NCBI GenBank assembly: GCA_010029945.1 | Contig: RGQW01000115.1 | Location: 1-5,325 of the forward strand | Length of the DNA: 5,325 nt | Origin: Actinomycetota bacterium | Lineage (GTDB): Bacteria > Actinomycetota > Actinomycetes > S36-B12 | Direction of reading: 5' to 3' | In this document: piece by piece, positions 1-5,325 of the stretch | Numbering within the stretch: position 1 is the first letter of the stretch | Layout: each line of letters opens with the position of its first letter | Made by a program: the position numbers and the translations under genes | Notes under the pieces: model-generated | What the model was told of the DNA's origin: nothing | The model's database searches: none | What the model saw: the letters and a program-made list of their open reading frames with translations, nothing else

Positions 1-1
1 G

Positions 2-400
2 GTGTCTGAGCACGTGAAGGCACGAACGAACCAGGGGTTTGGCCGCGTCCTTGTTGTTGTGTATGCGATCTTTGCCGTAGGAGCTACGGCTCGATCCGTC
101 ATTCAGATCACCCAGCGACTCGACGAGGCGCCCGTCGCCTACCTGCTGTCGGCTTTTGCGGCCGTCGTTTACATTGTCGCGACGATTGCGCTTGCTCGGG
201 GAAATCGGACGTCGCGGAAAGTCGCCTACGTCGCCATCGGTATCGAGATGGCGGGTGTCATCGTGATCGGCGCCCTGAGTTTGCTCGTCCCCGACGCTTT
301 CCCGCGTGCCACCGTGTGGTCGACGTTTGGTAGCGGCTACCTCTTCATTCCCTTGATCTTGCCGCCGCTCGCGTTGTGGTGGTTGCGGCGCACCGAGTAG
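2..400 (+). CDS. Conserved four-helix integral membrane protein of unknown function
   Basis: This is a 132-residue hydrophobic protein with four likely membrane helices at about residues 14-34, 44-64, 72-96 and 111-128. Short charged links join them, and the protein ends in a WWLRRTE tail. The segments DEAPVAYLLSA (41-51) and ATVWSTFGSGYLFIPL (103-118) resemble a small hypothetical membrane protein family that I recall from rhodococci and mycobacteria; no function is known to me. No catalytic or metal-binding motif stands out. The start is taken as GTG at base 2, but the window begins one base earlier, so neither a ribosome binding site nor a longer N-terminus can be excluded. The gene converges on the methyltransferase gene, with only 6 nt between the two stop codons. 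It is confidently coding because the hydrophobic pattern is regular and the length is compact; the role is unassigned. Confidence 0.8.
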   Translation: MSEHVKARTNQGFGRVLVVVYAIFAVGATARSVIQITQRLDEAPVAYLLSAFAAVVYIVATIALARGNRTSRKVAYVAIGIEMAGVIVIGALSLLVPDAFPRATVWSTFGSGYLFIPLILPPLALWWLRRTE

Positions 401-406
401 CAGCGT

Positions 407-1336
407 CTAGCGGTTAGTCGTTGTCGAGACAACGGATGCGATGTGTTCGGGAAATATTCCGCAGCATCCACCGATGATGCTCGCGCCCTGCTGACGCCAA
501 TTGTCGGCTTTACGAGCGAAGGCATCCGGCGTCAACATCTCGTCGTACTCCCGGTGCGTCGGGACAGGATCGTTGTCGGTCGCACTTGCGCGAAACTCAT
601 CGCTGAAGCCGTTGGCGTACACCCCGATCGTCAGATCAGGTGCGGCCTGCACGAGAAGGGGGAGAGCGGAGGTGATGGCTTCCGGGCTGCTGCAGTTGAG
701 CATTACTGCCTCAACGTTCCTGACATCGGCGATCGCCGCGACACCCTCCGCGATCGACTCCCCGCTCCGCAGGTTCCCGACATCGACCTCGGACACAGTG
801 AAAGAAACCCACACCGGTAGCCCTGCCGCATCGGCTGCCTCGGCAGCTGCAAAGGCTTCGGCGGTGGAATGCATGGTCTCGCACAACAGGACGTCCGACG
901 AGGGAGCGACGGCATCGACGATCATTCGGTAGGTGCTCGATAGTTCGTCATAGTCCCCGACGCGATCCGGTCGATAGGTCTCGTGCAGGGGTGGCAAGCA
1001 GCCGGCAACGAGAGGGCGCGCATGCGATAACCCTTCAGATACGGCGATATCGCGCGCTCTCGCAGCAAGCGCACCACCCGCCTGGATGAGCTCCACTACG
1101 TCGTCGGAAGAGCCACCACCGTCGGTCGCAAGAGCAGCGGGCACACAGGCATAGGTATTCGTGGTGATGACGTCGGCGCCGGCACGCAGGAACTGAAGAT
1201 GAGAGTGGAGAACGATGTCTGGCCAGTCACGGTTCGCTCGTGCAACGCCGCGAAAGCGTTCCATGGTGCCGATGGGCCCAGAGATATCGACTCCATTGCG
1301 CCGCAGGAGGTGTCCCATTCCCCCGTCGAGAATCAC
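407..1336 (-). CDS. Homocysteine S-methyltransferase family protein (MmuM-like)
   Basis: The 309-residue product fits the S-methyl_trans (PF02574) fold, a zinc-dependent TIM barrel that moves a methyl group from S-methylmethionine or AdoMet to homocysteine to give methionine in the cytosol. Seen in sequence: an N-terminal LDGGMG (3-8), TTNTY (58-62), CETM around Glu153, LNCSS with Cys215, and a C-terminal GGCCG (289-293). Cys215, Cys291 and Cys292 match the family's three zinc ligands. The length is normal for stand-alone MmuM-type enzymes. An upstream extension to 1489 is open, but it is Arg-rich and overlaps the preceding gene. I chose GTG at 1336-1334 because the family motif begins right after it, because it overlaps the upstream TGA as GTGA, and because GGGACGG lies 7 nt before it. 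The family also holds enzymes with other thiol acceptors, so the substrate is inferred. It is the last gene of the minus-strand block. Confidence 0.9.
   Translation of the reverse strand: MILDGGMGHLLRRNGVDISGPIGTMERFRGVARANRDWPDIVLHSHLQFLRAGADVITTNTYACVPAALATDGGGSSDDVVELIQAGGALAARARDIAVSEGLSHARPLVAGCLPPLHETYRPDRVGDYDELSSTYRMIVDAVAPSSDVLLCETMHSTAEAFAAAEAADAAGLPVWVSFTVSEVDVGNLRSGESIAEGVAAIADVRNVEAVMLNCSSPEAITSALPLLVQAAPDLTIGVYANGFSDEFRASATDNDPVPTHREYDEMLTPDAFARKADNWRQQGASIIGGCCGIFPEHIASVVSTTTNR
419..434. repeat. Inverted repeat CGTTGTC-GA-GACAACG between convergent genes
   Basis: Exact 7-bp arms around a 2-nt centre lie at the very end of the methyltransferase gene and just past the stop of the left-hand membrane protein gene. 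Folded as RNA it would form a 6-bp stem with a 4-nt loop. It could help stop transcription from the left gene, but there is no T-tract, so a terminator role is only a guess. Confidence 0.35.
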
Positions 1337-2167
1337 AACGACACCGTCCCGTCGATAACTGTCACCGTTCTTCCCCCGACCCACACGTCGTCGAGGTGCC
1401 TTTCGACGGAAATTAGTCCACGACGACCGAGTGCGCGACCTTGAAGTGCGGTGTAGGAATCCGGTGCGAGTCCTGCACCGATGAGCCACTGGCCGAGCGC
1501 TGCGTTGAGCGACCCGGTTACCGGATCCTCGGTGATGCCTTGGTTGCCGGGAAAGAATGCCCTCACTTCAAAGTCGGTGTCTACCGAACTCGGTGCGATG
1601 AGTCCGACGTCAGCGTGTGCCAGGAGCTCTGGGTCGGGAGATACAGAATGCAGATCCTCGGTGGAGCGCAGGAGTAGGCCGCCAGCCGGGCCCGTTGTCG
1701 CACCACTGGTGGTCGACCACGGCATCCGGGGACAAATCGAGCCCACGAACGGTTTCGTCCAAGATGTCGTCCTCGAGAGGTCCGGTGCGATTGCGCGGTG
1801 GCGCCGCGAAACTCAAGGCTCCGTCCGGTGTGCGCTGTATCCGCACCAGACCGGCCCCGCACTCCTGCACGATGTGGTCATTGGCCGGCTCACCCCCAGC
1901 CTCCAACCATGCATGGCAGGTTCCCAAGGTCGGGTGACCGGCGAAGGGGAGTTCGCGTCCGGGGCAGAAGATCCGCACGGCGTAGTCGGCTGACGGATCT
2001 GTTGCCGGCACGATAAAAGTGGCCTCGGAGAGATTCGTCCACTCGGTGAAAGCGTGCATCTGCTGCGTCGTCAACCCTGCTCCGTCGAGTACGACGGCGA
2101 CGGGATTACCGAGCGTCGGCTCAGCGGTGAAGACGTCCACCTGAGCGAAGCGACGAGGAGCATTCAT
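1333..2167 (-). pseudogene. PhzF-family isomerase/epimerase, frameshifted near 1681
   Basis: Two minus-strand frames together encode one PhzF/DapF-fold protein (PF02567), but neither does so alone. Frame one starts at ATG 2167 and matches the family through Trp162 (1684-1682). It carries NPVAVVLDG (21-29), NLSEAT with the expected catalytic Glu48, and LPFAGHPT (73-80). It then runs into 23 unrelated residues and stops at 1612-1610. The second frame picks up at GGC (1680-1678) with GLLLRSTEDLHSV, carries EDPVTGS (Asp codon at 1527-1525), and ends at TGA 1335-1333. Restoring two missing bases after TGG gives about 278 residues, the usual family length, and the expected W-x-G-L-L-L-R join. So the lesion is most simply a 2-nt deletion (or 1-nt insertion) at about 1681, either a real mutation or a sequencing error. 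No slippery heptamer for programmed shifting is visible. PhzF relatives act on diverse small acids; the substrate here is unknown. ATG 2167 lies 15 nt after the channel gene and lacks a clear Shine-Dalgarno. Confidence 0.85.
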
Positions 2168-2182
2168 GAGAAGTAGACGTGG

Positions 2183-2764
2183 TCAGTTGTGCTGGGTCGA
2201 CGTATCGGGTCCGTGGCGTCGCACCAGCGCTCTCTTCGTTGCCCAGGAGAAGACCCGAATAGTGACAGCCAAGAAGCCGAGTGTCAGTGCCATTTGGATC
2301 ATCACCGCCAGCCGAGCTTGATCCGTCACGGCGGTGATATCCCCAAAGCCAACGGTGGACAAAATGGTGAGAGTCAAGTAGTGCGAAGACAAGTGGGTAA
2401 GCGGTTCGGTAAACGACCCAGGGTTGAGCCCGTCAATAACCAGGTAGATGGTTGCGAAGATCACCATGAATAGGGCGGCGCTCAGAATGAGGCCCTCGAC
2501 GGCAAGAACTTCGGGGTATCGGGATCCCAAGATTCGTTCTATTTCCTTCTTGACAAACCAGACGTAGACCGCCAAGCCAACAAGGAGGAGTACTCCAGGG
2601 ATAAAGATCCGTTCGTCGACGTCGTTCGGCACGAGGCTGTACAACCACCAGAGGAAGCCCAGGCCGACTGCGATGCGGAGGGCAGAGAGTGCGATTGCCT
2701 TCCACCGATTGGGAGGTATCGCGTCGAGTAGGTGTTTGCGCTCCACGAGGCTGGAGTCTCCCAC
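2183..2764 (-). CDS. Small potassium-channel-like membrane protein (Ion_trans_2 type), no RCK domain
   Basis: This 193-residue protein has four likely helices at about 22-45, 53-72, 86-110 and 149-174. A pore loop lies between helices three and four and carries the selectivity filter TVGFGD (137-142), preceded by SSHYLTLTILS. Phe in the GFG position is a known variant of GYG. The last two helices plus loop match the bacterial two-helix pore module (PF07885). Helices one and two add an N-terminal membrane hairpin without the Arg ladder of a voltage sensor. The C-terminus ends about 20 residues after the last helix, so there is no RCK/TrkA-N or cyclic-nucleotide domain. The inferred role is passive K+ flux across the plasma membrane as a tetramer; gating is unknown. 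GTG 2764 is used, but it has no good ribosome binding site. GTG 2746 (residue 7), behind GGGAG, is an alternative. The gene sits 58 nt after the lipid kinase and 15 nt before the PhzF gene. Confidence 0.88.
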   Translation of the reverse strand: MGDSSLVERKHLLDAIPPNRWKAIALSALRIAVGLGFLWWLYSLVPNDVDERIFIPGVLLLVGLAVYVWFVKKEIERILGSRYPEVLAVEGLILSAALFMVIFATIYLVIDGLNPGSFTEPLTHLSSHYLTLTILSTVGFGDITAVTDQARLAVMIQMALTLGFLAVTIRVFSWATKRALVRRHGPDTSTQHN

Positions 2765-2822
2765 GCTTGCGGGGTGGGACGCATGACCATGGCCCGGGCG
2801 TTCGTTGCGTGTTTGAACTCGG

Positions 2823-4109
2823 CTACGTTCTGCCCAGCGCTAGGCGCCAAACACCGGCGAGACCTTCGGCCTCGTGAGAGCGCACCCGTGCGACATGCAC
2901 ACTGTCGGGTGGGACCAACATGGTGAGGCCTTTCGGGTGGCTCACCAGGTCCACGGGCGTGGACACGTGCACCGTTTCACCGTCGATGCCGACGGCGATC
3001 TCGGGGCTCGACGATGTGACCCGCAACTCGGTCGCGGTGAAGCGTTGAAGCCCTCCGCGGGATCGTGACTGAGTTGATTCGTCTGATGGTGTGGTGGGGG
3101 TTGCGGCCGCCGTGCCTGTGATCACTAGTCCGCCAAGTTGACCACTGTCTAATGTCGGTCGTTGACCGATGCCCAGGAGGCCGTCGGTGATGTAGGGATT
3201 ATTGGAAATCAGGAGAACGATCGACCCCGACACTTCTTCGCCGGACGGAAGACGAAAGTGCATGTCGTACGGGTCGGTGTCCGCCGCCAGCACCTCGGGC
3301 AGCACGTCGAGTGTCGTCTGAAGTTTCGCGTCTCGGTAGGAGTCGTTCTCGACGATCGAGGCGTAGAGGCCGAAAGACACGTTGTTGACGAACAACTTGC
3401 CATTCACGGTCGCGTAGTCGATCGTGCGCAAGACACCTTTGGTGAAGGCAACTAATCCCGAATCTGGCTTGTCTCTATCCAGACCGAGATCCAGGGCGAA
3501 GTGGTTGCGTGTGCCAGCGCTGATGACGACGAAAGGAATGCCGTGCTCGACAGCGACGGCGGCGACGAGTGCCTGTGAACCGTCTCCTCCCGCCATGCCG
3601 AGACAATCCGCCCCGCGGGCGATGGCATCTCGCGCGAGTTCCTCGAGGTCCAAACCCTCCTGAAGGGTCACCACCTCGACGCCCTGTGCCTTCGCTTGTT
3701 CAACAATGTTGAAGGAAACGACTTTTCCGCCGCCGGACTTTGGATTGCAGATCAACACCGGTCGAGATGGTGTCCACGCCTGCGCCGGGGCGTCGTCGTC
3801 GGCGGATCGAGCGAGTGCGGTCAGGCCGAGGGCGACGGCGCCGATGATCAGCGCGATCATGATCACGAGTGCGGGAATGTCTCGCAGAAGTGTCCACACC
3901 AAGAACGCGATACCGAGCACAGCGAGGATCGCTCCGACGATGCGCCGCCCACGTCGGCGGGTAACGGTGAGCCATGCTCCGATCACCAACAGCGCCAGGC
4001 CCACGACGAGAGCGACGGGTTGCCGTGGATCTCCAAGCCACGAGACGATCACGACGATCGGAAAGAGACCCGCACACACAAGTGCGGCAATCGCAAGAAA
4101 CCGTGGCAC
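2823..4109 (-). CDS. Diacylglycerol kinase family lipid kinase with N-terminal membrane domain
   Basis: The C-terminal two thirds form a DAGK catalytic domain (PF00781), which phosphorylates diacylglycerol or a similar lipid at the membrane using ATP. Counting from ATG 4142, it shows NPKSGGGK (133-140), GGDGS in the nucleotide loop (185-189, Ser where GGDGT is commoner), AGTRNHFALDLGL (209-221), NNVSFGLYA (253-261), LDSGQLGGLVI (331-341) and IDGE (386-389). The first 110 residues hold four likely helices (about 13-36, 43-60, 68-86, 90-111), an anchor that simple soluble DgkB-type enzymes lack. A Ser/Thr-rich stretch at 343-362 looks like a flexible loop. I place the start at GTG 4109 (428 aa) because AAGGAGAGG lies just before it and a -10-like TACGAT overlaps the ATG at 4142. 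That ATG (439 aa) remains possible. The gene is divergent from a PAP2 phosphatase and heads the minus-strand block. The exact lipid acceptor is inferred from the family only. Confidence 0.9.
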   Translation of the reverse strand: MPRFLAIAALVCAGLFPIVVIVSWLGDPRQPVALVVGLALLVIGAWLTVTRRRGRRIVGAILAVLGIAFLVWTLLRDIPALVIMIALIIGAVALGLTALARSADDDAPAQAWTPSRPVLICNPKSGGGKVVSFNIVEQAKAQGVEVVTLQEGLDLEELARDAIARGADCLGMAGGDGSQALVAAVAVEHGIPFVVISAGTRNHFALDLGLDRDKPDSGLVAFTKGVLRTIDYATVNGKLFVNNVSFGLYASIVENDSYRDAKLQTTLDVLPEVLAADTDPYDMHFRLPSGEEVSGSIVLLISNNPYITDGLLGIGQRPTLDSGQLGGLVITGTAAATPTTPSDESTQSRSRGGLQRFTATELRVTSSSPEIAVGIDGETVHVSTPVDLVSHPKGLTMLVPPDSVHVARVRSHEAEGLAGVWRLALGRT

Positions 4110-4115
4110 GACGAA

Positions 4116-4124
4116 CCTCTCCTT
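4116..4124 (-). promoter_or_regulatory. Strong Shine-Dalgarno that favours GTG 4109 as the lipid kinase start
   Basis: On the minus strand, AAGGAGAGG is followed by 6 nt and then GTG at 4109-4107. It is the clearest ribosome binding site in the window. It falls inside the longer reading frame that begins at ATG 4142, where it encodes Lys-Glu-Arg, so it could be coincidental coding. Its match and spacing argue for initiation at the GTG. Confidence 0.6.
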
Positions 4125-4140
4125 TTTCGCAGTGTCCGTC

Positions 4141-4146
4141 ATCGTA
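4141..4146 (-). promoter_or_regulatory. Candidate -10 hexamer TACGAT for the lipid kinase transcript
   Basis: The hexamer fits the actinobacterial TANNNT pattern and overlaps the ATG at 4142. Transcription would then begin near 4134, leaving a leader of about 25 nt that includes the Shine-Dalgarno before GTG 4109. No convincing -35 is seen 16-18 nt upstream, so the call rests on the hexamer and its agreement with the internal start. Confidence 0.35.
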
Positions 4147-4197
4147 GACAGAAACGTCGCGACATAGAGCGGGCGGCATGCGGTCAGCGAGAGGCGA

Positions 4198-4212
4198 CGA
4201 TCAGCATGATCG
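4198..4212. promoter_or_regulatory. Perfect palindrome CGATCA-GCA-TGATCG between divergent genes, candidate operator
   Basis: Two exact 6-bp arms flank a 3-bp centre in the divergent intergenic region between the kinase and the PAP2 gene. If the PAP2 transcript starts at its ATG (4254), the palindrome is centred near -49, a common place for an activator or two-fold regulator. No regulator gene is in view, and 6-bp arms occur by chance at a modest rate. Confidence 0.35.
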
Positions 4213-4241
4213 CTCCGTCATCCGCGGAAGTCGTTGGACGT

Positions 4242-4247
4242 TAGGGT
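4242..4247 (+). promoter_or_regulatory. Candidate -10 hexamer TAGGGT, leaderless PAP2 transcript
   Basis: TAGGGT fits TANNNT and ends exactly 6 nt before ATG 4254, so the predicted transcription start is the A of the start codon. There is no Shine-Dalgarno before this ATG, which agrees with a leaderless mRNA. No recognisable -35 is present, as is common for actinobacterial leaderless promoters. Confidence 0.45.
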
Positions 4248-4253
4248 TGTGAC

Positions 4254-4835
4254 ATGTCCGAATCCTTGTCGACCGAAGTACTCGAGCTCGACGAATCCAT
4301 CTATCGGGGAGTCGCTTCCGCCCCCACACCGAGCCTTGATGAGGGGTTTCGCCGCCTGTCGAGGCTTGCGGATAACTCGGTGTTGTGGTTCGGCACCGCT
4401 GGTGCCTTGGCGCTCTTGGGTGGTCGTCGCGGCCGCCGCGCGGCGCTCAACGGCGTGGTCGCCATCGGCTTGGCCTCCTCGTCGGTGAATCTGGGGTTCA
4501 AATACCTGGCCCGACGGAATCGACCCGACCGGGAGGACGCCGCCGTGCCCGGGGACAGGCACGTACCGATGCCCGAATCGACGTCTTTTCCTTCTGGCCA
4601 CTCGGCGTCGGCTTTCGCGTTCAGTGAGGCGGTCAGCAGCGCGAGCCCGACGATTGGTGTGCCGGTACGGGTGATGTCTGCGGCCGTGGCTTATAGCCGG
4701 GTGCATACGGGTGTGCACTTCCCGGGCGACGTCGTGGTGGGCGCCCTTATCGGCATGACGGTTGGTGAGATTGCACCCCGCGTGGTGGATCTTCTTGTGA
4801 AGAACAGCGCGGTCATTCGACGCCTCGTGGGTTAG
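4254..4835 (+). CDS. PAP2-family phosphatase (phosphatidic acid phosphatase-like)
   Basis: The 193-residue product carries all three signatures of the PAP2/haloperoxidase-type phosphatase superfamily (PF01569): KYLARRNRP (83-91, the K-x6-RP element), FPSGHSASAF (112-121) and SRVHTGVHFPGD (148-159, giving SR-x5-H-x3-D). His155 would be the nucleophile, His116 the acid/base residue and Asp159 its partner. Likely membrane segments lie at about 43-57, 64-82, 115-131, 137-147 and 159-175, so it is an integral membrane enzyme with its active site near the membrane surface. It probably removes phosphate from a lipid such as phosphatidic acid; undecaprenyl or other prenyl pyrophosphates are real alternatives in this family. 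ATG 4254 is the only sensible start and has no Shine-Dalgarno but a well-placed TANNNT. The gene is divergent from a diacylglycerol kinase homologue, whose reaction it would reverse. Confidence 0.9.
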   Translation: MSESLSTEVLELDESIYRGVASAPTPSLDEGFRRLSRLADNSVLWFGTAGALALLGGRRGRRAALNGVVAIGLASSSVNLGFKYLARRNRPDREDAAVPGDRHVPMPESTSFPSGHSASAFAFSEAVSSASPTIGVPVRVMSAAVAYSRVHTGVHFPGDVVVGALIGMTVGEIAPRVVDLLVKNSAVIRRLVG

Positions 4836-4888
4836 CCCTTCCCGACTGGTGATTTAGTCATTTGGCATACGCGCGCGACGTAGACCCC

Positions 4889-4894
4889 TAGGCT
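4889..4894 (+). promoter_or_regulatory. Candidate -10 hexamer TAGGCT, leaderless transcript of the MCC-type membrane protein
   Basis: TAGGCT ends 6 nt before ATG 4901, the same geometry as upstream of the PAP2 gene, and no Shine-Dalgarno is present. TTGGCA at 4862-4867 resembles a -35 but is 21 nt away, longer than usual. Together these suggest an own promoter and a leaderless mRNA. Confidence 0.4.
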
Positions 4895-4900
4895 CTGAAC

Positions 4901-5188
4901 ATGTGCTGTTTCGTTCTCGTGCTCGGATTCCTCGGGCCCCGAATTGCTTTCCTGGTCTACTGGTTGGCGTATCCGACGAAGACGATGCTGGCGTTCGACG
5001 ATATGTGGTTCGTACCGTTGCTCGGCGTCGTTCTCTTGCCGTGGACGTCACTCGCGTGGGTGCTGTTGTGGCCGACCGGAGGCTTTTCATGGATCCTCAT
5101 TGCCGGCGCCTTCGCACTCGATATCGCCACCTACTTTGGTAGGGCGGCACAAAATCGCGTGGGTGGCCCGAGCTCTGCACCCGCGTAG
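4901..5188 (+). CDS. Small actinobacterial membrane protein (MCC...GPR type), unknown function
   Basis: This 95-residue protein begins MCCFVLVLGFLGPRIA and has three likely helices at about 3-24, 36-57 and 62-80. A polar tail rich in Gly, Ser, Pro and Ala follows. The N-terminal Cys pair followed by GPR (12-14), the LPWTSLAW segment (46-53) and the FALDIATY segment (71-78) match a hypothetical membrane protein family that I recall as widespread in Actinobacteria; its function is unknown to me. The Cys pair follows Met directly, so it is not a normal lipobox. ATG 4901 is supported by the conserved MCC opening and the upstream TANNNT. The gene lies 65 nt after the PAP2 gene on the same strand and may have its own promoter. 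It converges on the partial coiled-coil gene at the right edge. Confidence 0.85.
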   Translation: MCCFVLVLGFLGPRIAFLVYWLAYPTKTMLAFDDMWFVPLLGVVLLPWTSLAWVLLWPTGGFSWILIAGAFALDIATYFGRAAQNRVGGPSSAPA

Positions 5189-5216
5189 TCACAACATCGT
5201 CACTAGGTCAGAAGGT

Positions 5217-5237
5217 CGTCACCGTGGAACGGTCACG
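5217..5237. terminator. Weak hairpin between convergent genes, possible bidirectional terminator
   Basis: The arms CGTCACCGT and ACGGTCACG pair over 8 positions with one C-C mismatch around a GGA loop. The hairpin covers the stop codon of the right-edge minus gene and lies 28 nt past the stop of the 95-residue membrane protein. No T-run follows on either strand, so the call is tentative. Confidence 0.25.
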
Positions 5238-5325
5238 ATTCTCGCTTGGTGAGTGACTCCTCGAGTGTCGCGATCGCCTCTTGTTGCTGGGCGCTGAGTT
5301 CCTTGATGGCGTCGAGTTGGCTACG
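5233..5325 (-). CDS. C-terminal fragment of a coiled-coil protein, runs off the right edge
   Basis: The minus strand from 5325 reads 30 open codons and ends at TGA 5235-5233. The peptide includes QLDAIKELSAQQQEAIATLE and a short charged tail ending KRES. Leu, Ile and Ala fall at near-heptad spacing among Glu, Gln and Lys, which fits a coiled-coil end. The start and most of the gene lie outside the window, so no family can be named. Composition and frame support real coding, but 93 nt is short evidence. Confidence 0.6.
   Translation of the reverse strand, partial: RSQLDAIKELSAQQQEAIATLEESLTKRES

Noticed and set aside
1337..1489. Upstream 51-codon extension of the methyltransferase frame
   Set aside because: It is Arg- and Ser-rich, lacks family similarity, and overlaps the conserved end of the PhzF second frame; the family motif starts right after GTG 1336.
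1675..1690. Programmed ribosomal frameshifting in the PhzF gene
   Set aside because: There is no slippery heptamer, homopolymer run or obvious downstream structure, and PhzF genes are not known to me to use recoding.
1481..1993. Long plus-strand open frame of 170 codons opposite the PhzF gene
   Set aside because: It is antisense to clear PhzF motifs, has no recognisable domain, and is the kind of shadow frame that high-GC genes produce.
2765..2822. Separate promoter or terminator between the lipid kinase and channel genes
   Set aside because: No TANNNT with sensible spacing and no stable hairpin was seen, only short GCCCGGGC and CCATGG palindromes typical of GC-rich DNA.
2539..2850. Minus-strand frame spanning the kinase-channel junction
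   Set aside because: It overlaps the channel gene in another frame and shows no membrane or domain pattern; the channel frame has the pore motif.
3696..4244. Plus-strand open frame of 182 codons opposite the lipid kinase
   Set aside because: It has a low-complexity His/Asp/Arg-rich composition and lies antisense to the kinase membrane domain and ATP-binding motif; no domain is seen.
4218..4718. Minus-strand Arg-rich open frame opposite the PAP2 gene
   Set aside because: The sense strand carries all three PAP2 catalytic motifs; the antisense product is Arg/His-rich with no domain character.
4853..4860. GACT/AGTC short inverted repeat after the PAP2 gene as a terminator
   Set aside because: Only 4-bp arms and no T-run; not distinguishable from chance.

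Overview
The window reads as ordinary chromosomal DNA from a high-GC actinobacterium. The GC-rich coding, frequent GTG starts, leaderless-looking promoters and a small MCC-type membrane protein point to the Mycobacteriales, most like Rhodococcus or Nocardia. This placement is inferred from style and protein families, not from a marker gene. I see no tRNA, rRNA, CRISPR array, insertion sequence or phage gene, and no gene-free stretch longer than about 140 bases.

Layout from left to right. A four-helix hypothetical membrane protein (2-400, +) converges on a minus-strand block that reads right to left: a membrane-anchored diacylglycerol-kinase-family lipid kinase (4109-2823), a small four-helix potassium-channel-like protein with a TVGFGD filter and no RCK domain (2764-2183), a PhzF-family isomerase broken by a frameshift (2167-1333), and a homocysteine S-methyltransferase-family enzyme (1336-407). 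Gaps in this block are 58 nt, 15 nt and a 4-nt GTGA overlap, so it could be one transcript. Divergent from the kinase, across a short intergenic region holding a perfect palindrome, lies a PAP2 phosphatase (4254-4835, +). It is followed by a 95-residue MCC-type membrane protein (4901-5188, +). At the right edge is the C-terminal tail of a minus-strand coiled-coil protein (5325-5233).

How the genes may work together: the lipid kinase and the PAP2 phosphatase have opposite predicted activities (diacylglycerol to phosphatidic acid and back), and they share a divergent control region. This suggests a membrane-lipid balancing pair, with a small cation channel downstream of the kinase. PhzF and the S-methyltransferase look like a separate metabolic pair added to the same operon.

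The most checkable points are the frameshift inside the PhzF gene at about 1681, which separates its catalytic Glu from its DPVTGS motif; the GTGA overlap that fixes the methyltransferase start; the Shine-Dalgarno and -10 evidence for a kinase start at an internal GTG; and two plus-strand genes with a TANNNT hexamer exactly 6 nt before an ATG, as expected for leaderless mRNAs. I found no convincing new defence or mobile system here.
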